Notes: generated from the letters alone by a model not told the origin. 64,000 nucleotides of DNA from Hirudinaria manillensis (GCA_034509925.1 CM067526.1:6307501-6371500), one strand, 5' to 3'. Shown: positions 23,444 to 34,002, counted from the first letter of the stretch. A program made the numbers and translations.

Positions 23444-25031
23444 ATGCTACCAAGTGAGTCATGTCACAAACCAAGGATAAATGCTGATGAAGGAACAAGA
23501 TGGAGAATCTCCAAATATAACGACCATGTTTCTCGTAATGCACCGCGTAAGTTTTTAGCAAAATTAAATTGAACAATTAATTTTTATTCAAATTATGCTA
23601 AAACTAAAGTAGACCAAACAGTTTGTGCTTGTAACATAAAAAAATGTTATAATTAATTCTTATTTTTTTCAATTAATTATATTTAATTTAAAAAACTGCT
23701 CGTATTTAGTTAGGAAATATTTGTAAACAATTAACGTGACAAGGCTGCGTTTTATGTTTAAGTATATTTGTCTCAATTTCTCAAAAGTTCATATTGAGAT
23801 CCACTTTCAACTCGTCGTAATCATCAACTCGTGACGTTAAATAACAACCCCAAGATCACAACATTTTTCGTAAAAATCCCTAATCTGCAATAAATAAATA
23901 AAAATTTGAAGAATAATAATTTAAAAGGATTTACAAATTGAAAACAATTGTTTTACTGACCAACTCTCCCAATTCAAACTTGTTTTAGACCTGCAATCTG
24001 CATCTAAAGTGATGATTGCCTTAAAACGACATGCTGCTACCTAACTGGCGACATCTCAAATTCCTTTCCAAGACATCACCTTTTAACAAGCGTTTCCAAG
24101 TTTGAAAACAGACGAAACAATGGAAAGGTTTACAAGCGCCAGTGATGAAGACTTACCAAAAGTAGCTCACGTCTCTCGTAATGGCCGTCCTCGTGACTCA
24201 GAAACCAACTGGAATTGCAACCGTCCTGCATCGGCTTCCCCTAAATCAAGTCCGAAGAGCGCTAGGGGAGACAAAAAAAGCCTCAAATCAAATGAAAGCA
24301 AGGCAAGGAGTAACTCAAGCAAAAAGAGCAAAAAAGGAGAAAAGTCTGAATCGAAGACGGGCAAAGGAGGGAAAAAAGGGGACAAGAAAGGTAAAAAGGG
24401 AGGCGACAAGAAAGGAGACAAGAAAGGTGACAAGAAAGGAGACAAGAAAGGAGACAAGAAAGGAGACAAGAAAGGAGACAAGAAGGGTGACAAGAAAGGA
24501 GACAAGAAAGGAGACAAGAAGGGTGACAAGAAAAGTGACAAGAAGAGCGACAAGAAAGGTGACAAAAAGGGAGATAAAAAGTCCGACAAAAAAGGTAAAG
24601 CCTCCACGAAAGGTTCCAAGGTTATTTTGAAAGAGGAGACTGTATCTCCAGAGGATGCGGCGGCGGCAGCGGCAGCCGAAGAGGAAAAGAAGAAGGTGAA
24701 AGCGAAGGCAGAAAAAAAAGAGGAACTCGATGAAAAGCCTAAGGCAAAGAGGATCAATTTCTGCAAGAGGAGAACAACCAAATCAGAGGATAAGATCAAT
24801 CCGTGTGCACCCCATTGGACCACCTACTACGAAATCGTCTTAAAGGCGTTTAAAGATCTCGAGGAAACTGACAGAATGGAAAGGCTGCGATGTAACTGCG
24901 TTGCTCACACCACGGTCATGTTGAAACCGAGGCCAGAAGAGTTCAAAGACGATCCTTCTGAACTCCTATTTCGACGCATGCAAGGGGAGGGTTGTCAGCC
25001 CGCACAGCCCAAGGGAAAGGGTAGCGGCTAA
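23444..25031 (+). CDS. KGDKK-repeat protein with Cys-containing C-terminal domain (array gene F)
   Basis: Exon 1 23444-23546 (MLPSESCHKPRINADEG..., donor GTAAGT) joins in phase 1 to 24112-25031, giving 340 residues; alternatively translation starts at the ATG at 24120. Residues 35-95 are Ser/Lys-rich. Then about 17 tandem (G/S)DKK units, encoded by a 12-bp repeat, form an extremely basic/acidic alternating rod or coil, followed by an Ala8 run encoded by GCG/GCA. The C-terminal 80 residues are a compact domain: PCAPHWTTYYEIVLKAFKDL, RCNCVAHTTVMLKPRPEEF, ending GEGCQP. This pairs with the tail of gene E. AATAAA lies 66 bases after the stop (25098). Family not recognised. Confidence 0.8.
24403..24597 (+). 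repeat. 12-bp coding minisatellite (GDKK units)
   Basis: About 17 copies of GGAGACAAGAAA-type units in frame. Third-position changes (GGT/GGA, AAG/AAA) and Gly-to-Ser changes accumulate toward the 3' end. The pattern fits slippage or unequal crossing-over within a coding exon. Confidence 0.9.
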
Positions 25032-25097
25032 ATTGACTGATTGTGAGGTTCACGAACCAGGAATAATCATTTTTTATTTTCAATTACAACCTTGGAC

Positions 25098-25103
25098 AAT
25101 AAA
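25098..25103 (+). terminator. Poly(A) signal of array gene F
   Basis: AATAAA, 66 bases after the stop codon. Confidence 0.6.
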
Positions 25104-25598
25104 CATCTTTCATTTGAAGTTGACCTCTGAAAATAACATTGTTAAGCATCATATTGATGGGTGGTTAACTTCCAGAGTCGAACTAATTTCCATTCTGGCG
25201 TGTACCCTTGGCTCCGCTACTGTGGGAGAGTTGGAAGTTCGCGCAGATTTGGAGCAGACGAAAAACAAATTTATACGAAGACATCATTCGACCGTTTTGA
25301 AATCCAAAGCAATTGAATTTAATTGAGTTTCAAATTAGTTTGCTTCGAAATTGCTTACGCGTTGTCGAGTTACAGAGTTAGAAAATTACAAAAAATTAAT
25401 TCTAATGCAGTTAAGTTTATCAATTTCAACGTCATTCGGATTGATGTTTACATTTCATGATTTGCTGATTGAATAGAAGGATGAAGCTGGGAATGTCATC
25501 GATGAAAAAAGAAACACAGCATAATTATCTTTGAAAAGAACATTTTAAAAATCGTAAATAAATAAAGCGAATTTAAAGCAATTTAAACGTCAGGAAAA

Positions 25599-26973
25599 AT
25601 GTTTAACGATAGTTTCAACAAAGCCTTGGCGTCTGCTCACTATAAAGGCAATTTTCTTGAAATGGCGGATTGTTTTAGACGAATGAAAGGTATATTTAAA
25701 CTATCACATCGTGTTTAATAATACAAGTGTTTATGCGCTATACCAATTTGTGCATTTATACAAATACATTTCAGTTTGAACGAGATTTATCACCTTCCGT
25801 AAAGCTTTAAAAACATTAGAAACTTATCGGCTTTTAAAATAGGAATGTTCGAATTATTTATAATTTTGTGAAGCTATTACTCTTAACCCTTAACTAATGA
25901 CTGTTTCATACTCTAAATCCATTGAATTGTGCACATTTACAGCGGGGGAAGAAGTAAAAAGAAATGGCGAAGATTTTTATGAAAGAGAACACAGGTGTTT
26001 CAAATACGTTCCAAAACTTATTGAGAAAATGGTCAAAAGGCAAGTTTGTAATCCGATGGATTTCGATGATTTCGAGGACTATGACAGCGACGATGCTTTG
26101 GCAGAAGACGATGACCAAGCTCGGGCAGATTCTGATGAAGAGAGCGACAATTCTTTGAAAGAGACTAACCAAAAGCAAAATGCAAAACATGTGATTACGT
26201 TCCATCCTCCGGATAGGTGTGATTGTGAAGGCATTGCTCAGGGACAAAAACAGCAAAGGTTGCCAAATCCATTCAACTGCCCTCCTATAATCTCAAATAT
26301 TCCAATTGGAAAACCTCTCCATAATTACCCTTCCATGCCTAACAGGTATACGGAAAATTGTGGAAGCAATCGGATGCAGTTAAATAATTCAAATAACTCA
26401 GTTGAAGAACCGAAAAGTCCCCCAGGCACCGAAGATACAACGTCTTCAGAAGATGACACGACAAGCAATGCAAATAATAGTGGAAAAAAGAAGAGTAAAG
26501 GGAAAAAGGGAAAAGCCGAGGGTGCAGGGGGTGCATGCCAAGAGCCTCCACCAGAGGGCAGGGTAACAAAATATTTTATTCATCCTCCGAGACCTAAAGG
26601 TGGGTGCCAACCGACGTACGGTTATGATTTTTACTGGACCAGAGGTTATTATGATACATATAATGCCTGTTGGCCAACGAATTTCCCGGGAGACTGCTGT
26701 CCCGTGACGCTTAAATGTCCGTTTAAACCTTGCCCTCAGGCGAAGTGTACAGGGGGCTGTCTAAACGTCCAGGACTACTCTCCTCAGGTGAAATTGCTCC
26801 TTCTCAAGGATAAAATTTCGAGCTTCGGTCGTTCGATCGGCTGCGTGACTAAAAAACTTTGCGAACTTCAAATGGAAATGGATTGCAAGACGCCATGCAA
26901 TCAAAGGTTTCCAGGTCCCACGTTCAGGCCTAGTCCTAGGCCTATGAATCGCTGTTGCTCCAGACGTAGATAA
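25599..26973 (+). CDS. Acidic then Cys/Pro/aromatic-rich protein (array gene G)
   Basis: Exon 1 25599-25689 (MFNDSFNKALASAHYKGNF..., phase 1, donor GTATAT) and exon 2 25943-26973 (after TTTACAG) give 373 residues. The open frame extends left of exon 2 to an ATG at 25897, but that part reads as intron. N-terminal 60 residues look ordered (ERHRCFKY-like, VPKLIEKMVKRQV), followed by an acidic stretch rich in D and E (residues about 70-100), an Asn/Ser/Gly/Lys-rich linker, then a Cys/Tyr/Pro-rich domain: GGCQPTYGYDFYWTRGYYDT, CWPTNFPGDCCPVTLKCPF, CPQAKCTGGC. The end (SFGRSIGCVTKKLCELQMEM then DCKTPC) resembles the last 30 residues of gene H. No family recognised; extracellular signal peptide not evident. 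Confidence 0.8.
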
Positions 26974-28810
26974 GAGTTAAGACCTGTTGTTTCTCTGGCA
27001 TCGTTATTTATTCAATTGTAATCAATGTCAGTAATTAGTCCGCTATCTTAAATTTAGTTAGAACATGTCTTTCGATAACTTTTGACCAAAACATCGCATA
27101 TTATCTCAGGTAAACATTAAAAAATCGATAGCTAATAAATTGAATCCAGCTCCCAGCATATATCATGAGTTTATTGTCTTAAGTGTTTTATTTCTTAAAA
27201 GGAATCCGTTACTAACATATCAATTTTCCATATTATTTTCCACTTGTTTGGAAAAAATGGACTGGGGAGACAAATTTCTGAATTTAATCTCATGGAGGAG
27301 TGACTTCTTACGGATTACATGCAATGTACAATGTGTATTACACCGTTCTAAATTAAGTTATTCATATCTATTGAAATATGGTATTAAGCTTTATAAAAGC
27401 CACTATAATAACAAAGTCTGATTGATTGATCGGTTGATCGACATTATAAAAGATGGAATTGAAAAAACAAAAATTTTGACCAGACGTTTTCGAGGATTAT
27501 ATACAAATTTCATAAATGTATATTTCACTAATCGCCCATTGTTGGCACAAAGCCATTGACGGTGAATGCTTAGCATGGCTAACCCATTTAATCTATTTCC
27601 ACTAACGGTGCTTCTCAGCCATGATTTAATTCGGCTAAGGGAGCCAAATGAAGCCGTTTTACTATTCTTGAAGTGAAGGACCGTGAAAGCAATGTTGGTA
27701 GCGCCTTTCCAATGGTCGAGGAAAAAATAGATTTTATTTTAAAACTTCAATAATACATCTGGCATGTCTCTCCACGTTTTGTATCACAATACCTTTTCTC
27801 ATTCAATGCCTTTCAGGATGTAAAAAAAAGTTGCACGAATTGAGATCATGTATTTCCATTAACTCTAATGAAACATCTTTCATGTTACTTGGGTGGAAAT
27901 GCGTTAATGGCAACATAGAACTGCCAAATATTAGACATCCAAAAAATGAGATCTCCTGCCCAACCAGCCAAATTTGTTAATTTTTTTCTAATGTATATTT
28001 GTTTGTTTTTAATTTCACCTTGATACCCATGGTAGGAACCGTGTAAGTTGTTCCCAATAAACAAGTTTGTATGCTTCGTTATATATCAATAGTTAATCGT
28101 CAAGATAGATTCGAGGAGAATGCTAATGTGGATTTCGGCTTTCAAAATGGATAAGATTACAGTGATATTGAACTTTTTAGTAATTTTGAAAAAAATATCG
28201 TAAATTCAGCCACTTTTGAATATATCGATCGATCGCAAAATATCATTATTCCGGTCACAAAAGTGCAGATGAATAAAAAGCGGATTCTTTCATATAGAAA
28301 TGTAAGGAATTTAGCAACAGTATGAAACAAAAAACTAAAAAAGCCTTAGAAAAATAAACACATAACTCAAAATATTTTTTTTCAAACAAATTTGCATATT
28401 ATTGATAAAGTATTATTATGTTGACATCAGTCGCAATTAAATTAAATGAACTAAACTGGAAAATATTTAAACGCGACCATCTTTGCAAGCAAAAAACATC
28501 GACAACACAACACTGTGGGGCTTTCTTCGTCACTTCGTGCCTCGTTTAATATCTAAAGGAGTGTTAAATAAGTATAACTTGTTTTAATTTGTAAGATTTG
28601 GTTCCTTCCTAGCGAACGTGTACTTTATTTGCTGGGTAATGCTGGCGGATTGAAGTATATCCTATGCCGCACTTAGGTAACAATCGGGAACAGGCGTAGT
28701 CGTCAAAAGATGTCCTAACAAAATGCTTCTTAACAGGAGAAATATATCGGAAACAAATTTAAATGTAAAAAAAAGTTTGGCAAATTTCGTTCTAGATTCT
28801 CCTTTCGAGG
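26974..28810. other. Intergenic between array genes G and H
   Basis: About 1.8 kb. Apart from the hAT remnant described separately, I see AT-rich sequence without exons. A 69-codon frame starting at 28723 overlaps the proposed first exon of gene H in another frame and is less consistent with splicing. Confidence 0.55.
27474..27726 (-). mobile_element. Degenerate hAT-type transposase C-terminus
   Basis: Read on the minus strand, an open stretch gives SFGSLSRIKSWLRSTVSGNR followed at once by LNGLAMLSIHRQ. This is the signature of the C-terminal dimerisation region of hAT transposases and their domesticated relatives (ZMYM1/THAP12-like), where the usual form is close to RSFS-x-L-R-R-I-K-x-W-L-R-S-T-M and R-L-x-G-L-A-L-x-x-I-H-R. 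No start codon, no upstream catalytic domain and no terminal repeats were found, and the frame runs into non-homologous sequence on both sides. It is a dead fragment. Confidence 0.72.
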
Positions 28811-31293
28811 ATGAGGAAGGTGAATTTGAATGGATTTCTCAATGTCTACGATTTAAAGTGTTATTTAATTGTAAGATTCACTATTTCAATAAGAAATCAA
28901 ACTTTCTCTTGCAGAAAACTGGGAAATCGTGAGATTTACATCTGATTTGCTAACAAATTACTTAATCGTGGTTTAAATCATTTTGTGTACTTTTAATCCT
29001 TTTAAGTAATAATTAAAATGTTCGAGTGGCATAAATACAACATAATAAACGCTTGGAATATTATAAGATACCAAAGTTATTGAGCAGTTCAATCTTCTTG
29101 CAGAAATACAAAATCAACAGATTCTACGTGGAACTGCGCAAAGTAAGAAGGTTAGTTAGGTGTTCGTTAAAAGGGATTTAATCGTATAATTAAAATGCAC
29201 TCTTAATTTCTATGATTTTGTTGGGTTGTTGCCTTGAGTTGAGCCATTTTAAAGTTAATTTATGTCTTCATTCAATGGCAATATTTACATTTGTACTGGT
29301 AGGACAATAAATGCAGTAAAAATATATGCAATAAAAAATTATATGTAAATAAACGTTAGCGTCGAATCGGATGGATTATTCGATCAATTATTAATATCGG
29401 AATAAATCAATCCTTAAAAAACATCAGCAACAGGAATAATAATGCTTAATAGTTAATACTTTATTCTGATGCTTGCTTAAAGTTTCAATACGTGATCCTC
29501 ATGATCAATACATGATCGATACATACCTCATCCGAGGTGACATTTGCTGCTAACTTCAACTTTAAAGATGTCACTCCGCGATAGAACTCGGCACGAACAA
29601 CAATGCCAAGAAGAAGAAGAAGAAAAAGAAGAAAAAGAAAAAAAAGGGGTCGAAAACGTCACAAAACAGGCGGCGTGTTTTTGTCACACCCTGTAGCCAC
29701 AACACTTGCTGCGGTGGTAATTGCGGTGGTTGCGGTGGCTGCGGTGGCTGCGGCCCACTCGGCTTTGGCGGTTGCGGTGGTTTATTTGGTGGTAGGCGGC
29801 CCGGCCAATGGGGCGGTGATGAGGACCAGTATAGAAGCAGACGAGGCAGAAAGAACAATGACAACTCGAACCATATTAATCCCAATCTCTTTCTACCGAC
29901 ATGTCAGGGTTTGCATGGTTATCGCTTCTCTGGATCCTGTTTCGAACCTGGACCTTGCAGACGTAGTTGCGGTGGTTGTAATTCTGGCTGTGGAGGTGGC
30001 CGCTGTGGAGGTGGTGGTTGTAGAGGTGGTAGTTGTGGAGGTGGTGGTTGTAAGGGTGGTGGTCGTAGGGGTGGTGGTTGTGGAGGTGGTAGTTGTGGAG
30101 GTGGTGGTCGTAAGGGTGGTAGTTGTAAAGGTGGTGGTTGTAAGGGTGGTGCTCGTAGGGGTGGTAATTGTAAAGGTGGTGGTCGTAAGGGTGGTGGTTG
30201 TAAAGGAGGTAGTTGTGGAGGTGGTGGTTGTAAGGGTGGTGGCTGTGGAGGTGGTGGTTGTAAGGGTGGTGGCTGTGGAGGTGGTGGTTGTAAGGGTGGT
30301 GGCTGTGGAGGTGGTGGTTGTAAGGGTGGTGGCTGTGGAGGTGGTGGTTGTAAGGGTGGTGGCTGTGGAGGTGGTGGTTGTAAGGGTGGTGGCTGTGGAG
30401 GTGGTGGTTGTAAGGGTGGTGGCTGTGGGGGTGGTGGTTGTAAGGGTGGTGGCTGTGGAGGTGGTGGTTGTAAGGGTAGTGGCTGCAATTCGGGTTGTAA
30501 AAGTGGTGGTTGTAGCTCTGGCTGTAAAGGTGGTGGCAATAGATCCAGTTGTAAAAAGGGCTGTAAGAATGGTGATTGTAAAACTTGCCGTAAATCGGGT
30601 TGTGGAGCAGGTTTTGGTTCTGAATGTAACCATTCATGCAATGCTTGTACTTCTTGTAACCCTCCTTGCAATCCTTGTACGTCTCCATGTAATCCTTGTT
30701 GTAACCCTTGCGGTTCCAATATCTGCCTTCGGCGTCCATGTGGATCTCCGTGCTGCCAACCTCCGCGCATGATGCCTCTTCCAATTCCATATCCAATGCC
30801 AACGTATCCTTACATGCCTCCCCCGATGCCACCTTGCTATCCACCTTGCTCTCAACCTTGCTCTCAACCTTGCTTTCAACCTTGCCGTCAACCTTGCCGT
30901 TGTGTTCCTTGCTGCAAGAAAAAGAAAAAAAAAGAAACGGAAAATGCGAAAGAGGAAAAACCTGAAAAAGAAGAGCAAGAAGAAAAAGAAGAAAAAGAAG
31001 AATGTCCTCCCTTTCTAAGGCAAAATATGGCCAAGCACCCGTCTTATCTGCGTTATTCGCGCCCTATCCAGTCACCTTGTCGGGTTCAACGAATTTTTGA
31101 CAGAAAAGCATCGGGCAACTGTAAGAGAGCACCCTACGATCCTTTCGTGGATGGTGAAGATTTCGGACCACTGGGGGACACTTGGGAGAAATGCGAAGAT
31201 TTGGGAATCGGAGTTGATAATATGGTTCGTCGATTGAACGAACTTCAACAACGTTTAGAAAATTGCTGCTGTTTTCGTAGAAGGAGTGAATGA
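28811..31293 (+). CDS. Gly-Cys-Lys repeat protein, keratin/outer-dense-fibre-like composition (array gene H)
   Basis: The long frame has its first ATG at 29911, but Lys-rich then Cys/Gly-rich coding sequence continues upstream in the same frame to 29566, so the real start is farther left. A phase-consistent model is 28811-28870 (MRKVNLNGF..., donor GTAAGA), 29104-29150 (KYKINRFYVELRKVR), 29568-31293: 610 residues. Order: Lys run, CCGGNCGGCGGCGGC block, Arg/Asn linker, about 170 residues of GGGCKGGGCGG repeats, a Cys/Ser region, NPC/PCNPC and QPCSQPC repeats, a Lys/Glu-rich segment, and an ordered tail (PYDPFVDGEDFGPLGDTWEK, MVRRLNELQQRLENCCC). Composition recalls Mst-type sperm-tail proteins and high-sulfur keratin-associated proteins, but no homology is shown. 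AATAAA at 31350. The 5' exons are less certain than the main one. Confidence 0.72.
29985..30480 (+). repeat. Coding minisatellite, 30-bp unit (GGCKGGGCGG)
   Basis: From 30241 to 30480 the 30-bp unit GGCTGTGGAGGTGGTGGTTG (continuing TAAGGGTGGT) repeats eight times with almost no change. Degenerate versions with Arg, Ser or Ala substitutions fill 29985-30240. The near-identity of the core against the decayed flank shows recent homogenisation. Confidence 0.95.
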
Positions 31294-31901
31294 CTTTCAA
31301 ATATAAATTCCTATTTCGTTCATTTCGGACGTTGAGAAAATCCAAGTTTAATAAACATCGTTTCAACAGTAAGATGTCTGCAATAATCTCTGTTTTCGGT
31401 ATTTTGTGTGAAAGTTCTGCAAATCTTCTGCATTCTCAAAGCAGAGCAGAAGTCAACAAAACAGTAACGAAATTTAAGGGGATCGAATGTAAGGCCTTGC
31501 GGTTTCTGCGCTGAAGGTTCCGATTGATTGTTGACGTTAAGTGATCTGGAAGTAAGTTTCTATTATTAATATCATAATTTTAATTTGTGGTTATCACTTC
31601 AAATTTATCGAGAATTGGAAAAAGATTTTTGTTCAAATTTCGTATGGACATCAGAATAGGGGGTGATTGGGAGGAAGGTACTGCTGAAGTGGGAATTAAA
31701 CCAATCTATTTGGAAGCGACTTTTTCCCTTCAGTTTCAGTTTATCCGGTTCCTGAAATCTCCGAATGTCTGAAATCTCGTGATCCTGGGTTTGTTGATGA
31801 CGCAATAAAATTCACGTTTTAGGAATGAAAACATCAGAGTTTGATCTGGCAATTAGAGAAATAACTCGATTCTTTGAAATACATCGTTCATTTCCGTGAA
31901 A
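31294..31901. other. Intergenic between array genes H and I
   Basis: About 600 bases holding the H poly(A) signal and presumably the promoter of gene I. Nothing else identified. Confidence 0.55.
31350..31355 (+). terminator. Poly(A) signal of array gene H
   Basis: AATAAA, 57 bases after the stop codon. Confidence 0.6.
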
Positions 31902-32015
31902 ATGCTTAAAAAAAATTGCAAAAGAAGGTGCTTAGGACCAAAAGACTACAGCGAACTCGGAATTTGCTGCGTAATTCTACGTATTTGTCACAACGCCTTC
32001 CTGAAGCATGACTGA
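31902..32015 (+). CDS. Short Cys-rich open frame (37 codons) overlapping the start of array gene I
   Basis: ATG at 31902 opens MLKKNCKRRCLGPKDYSELG, continuing with ICC, then a stop at 32013-32015 that overlaps the ATG of gene I (32008) in another frame. The Lys/Cys composition matches the neighbouring array proteins. It could be an upstream ORF that limits translation of gene I, an alternative first exon (a weak donor GTAATT follows the CC), or chance. Confidence 0.3.
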   Translation: MLKKNCKRRCLGPKDYSELGICCVILRICHNAFLKHD

Positions 32016-33951
32016 GAAAACCATTAATAGTTGTTCCGACATCAGCCCAAAACTGAAAAAGCACGTCGTATGCGAAGAGTGGTGGATCGATGAAAAGGAT
32101 TTAAAAATAGAAGTTTTGGACGATGCCGATGATTGCTCTCTTGGCATCCAAAATCCTAAAAAAGGTGATACTAAACCTATCGCTAGTGATAGGGCAATTC
32201 AATGTAACGAGCCATCAAAGGTTCGTAGGAGCAATACGCCGAAATTAGCTAAGACAACATTTTTCGACTCCATCAAAAAATTTCAAGAAAATTCGAAGTT
32301 AACTTGGAAGAGGGAGTCCCGTCCAAAATGTGAAAGAGATCGATCAGTGAGAAAGAAGAAGAGCGATACCACTGGACATATTTTCTTGAAAAACCTCCGT
32401 CATATAGTCAACAGTCGACAAAGTAAAGGAGTTGAAGGTCGCCATAAGAAACATAAGCACAAAAAAGGGCACGATAAAAAGGAAGAATCGAAGAAGAAAA
32501 AGAAACTCGACAAAATTAAGCGAAGACTGAAAAAAGATGGAGCCCTTTTAGACCGTAGGATGGTGGAAGTTCACAAAATATCAAACGCTAGGAAAGGGCT
32601 GCTTGCAGATGCAAATGACAACAATGCCCGTTTCGTTGACCATTCCAGCAGTGCTTTGCGCATTTCTCCCAATAAAACGCAGAAACAACCTAGTGATTGG
32701 AACCTATTTCGTCCCTGCTCCGAGCTTCACAACAACCCTTCAAAGCTCTGGGAGGGACCTTGGTCATCGTCTATTCAACCTCAATCCCTGAAGCAAGGCG
32801 TCACCTCTTCCTTTGGATTGTTGGAATCGACTCAATTCAATAACTCGTCGGCTTGTGTTCAGGCAATAAATATTCATTTTAATTATCTCGTTAATTACTT
32901 GTTAGACCAACTCGGAGATGAAGTTGGCAAAGAAAAGGAGCCAATGCGTGATTCATCGTTCGTCTCCGAGTTGCTAGTTTGAACATAATAATAATAATAA
33001 TGATCTAACGTTTCCATCTTCCTCTAGGATTGCGCCCTTCTCCCACTTTCGTACAATCCTAAAAATGCACCAACTTTTCCCATGATGAAAGCATACGACG
33101 TGAAACGCGTTAGAGATTCTTTTTGTTGCGATTGCGACATCTGGGATTTCGAGAAGGATCCTTGCTTGTTGGATCCGTTTCGATTCCAAGAACTGGATTA
33201 TGACTTGATGATGAAATACAATCCAATTGAAGAAATGTGCAAATGTAAAAAAAATAACCGCCATCTGGTCGCTTGTAACATGAAGAGTGACCTTATGAAG
33301 GATATGCCAAACAGATGTTGTTGCAGCTACGGAGAAGGAAGTCTTCCGAAATGTTGCGAGAGAAAAGACTCCGTTTCTGAGATTGTCTCCCGTCTACTTA
33401 AAAGTATGGGTAGTCGTGACACGTGTTGTCGTGAAAGTCCGAGGTACACATGCGCCAAAGAAAAGTGTTGCCAACCTGTTTGTACTTGCCAGCCACCAAG
33501 AGACCGCGAATATCGAAGTTGCACACCAGCACTCATCCCCGAAAAATATGCAGAACAAATTGCATGTAATCTACCGAATTATGCAAAATCAGGGATTCGT
33601 ATGATACCTGTCAAAAGACTGGGCCGCCAAAGTCGAAAAAGTGGACACAGGTGTTGCAGTTGCCAAAGTCATTGCCGCAAGACTCATTCAAAATCGTGTT
33701 CCTGTGAACGGAGGATCAAACTAGCGTATTATCCCAGGAAAATGAGTGGTTGCTGCGAATACGACACATTCTGCAACGACAAAGGACAGCAGTTCTGGAG
33801 AACACCGGTGTCGTGCAGAAATACAGATTTCGCTCTAAGTTTGGCCGCAGAAAAATCTTGTGGTTCGAATAGACATTCGCGATTCAGAACATTGACCCCG
33901 CGTTGCTCTAGATGTATGAAGAAAATGATGTTACATTGTCGGGGCTGTTAG
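32008..33951 (+). CDS. Lys-rich then highly Cys-rich protein (array gene I)
   Basis: Two large open blocks, 32008-32982 and 33028-33951. The second begins at an excellent acceptor (TTTCCATCTTCCTCTAG) and is open there without an ATG until 33082, so it is an exon. Joining 32008-32862 to 33028-33951 through a GC-AG intron (CAG|GCAATA) keeps the frame and gives 592 residues; otherwise these are two genes. Part 1 is polar, with KKHKHKKGHDKKEESKKKKK around residues 145-165. Part 2 (308 residues) has more than 40 Cys, many in CC, CxC and CCxC patterns (FCCDCDIW, RCCCSYGEG, CCQPVCTCQPP, RCCSCQSHC), and ends CRGC. AATAAA at 34003. Metal binding or disulfide cross-linking is possible but not shown. 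Family not recognised. Confidence 0.68.
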
Positions 33952-34002
33952 GGCTGTCAAATATGCTTCAAAATCCGTGAGGGAGAGTTTGTGGATTATT
34001 CA

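Noticed and set aside
28723..28932. 69-codon frame MLLNRRNISETN... as its own gene
   Set aside because: Its strong internal donor (GTAAGA at 28871) leads to an immediate stop in this frame, whereas the alternative frame starting at 28811 splices in phase to gene H.
29603..30844. Long overlapping frames over the Gly-Cys repeat: Val-rich on plus, His/Tyr-, Thr- and Pro/Gln-rich on minus
   Set aside because: The 30-bp unit lacks stops in every frame, so these are shadows. Only the Gly/Cys/Lys frame continues into ordered sequence, has a near stop and a poly(A) signal.
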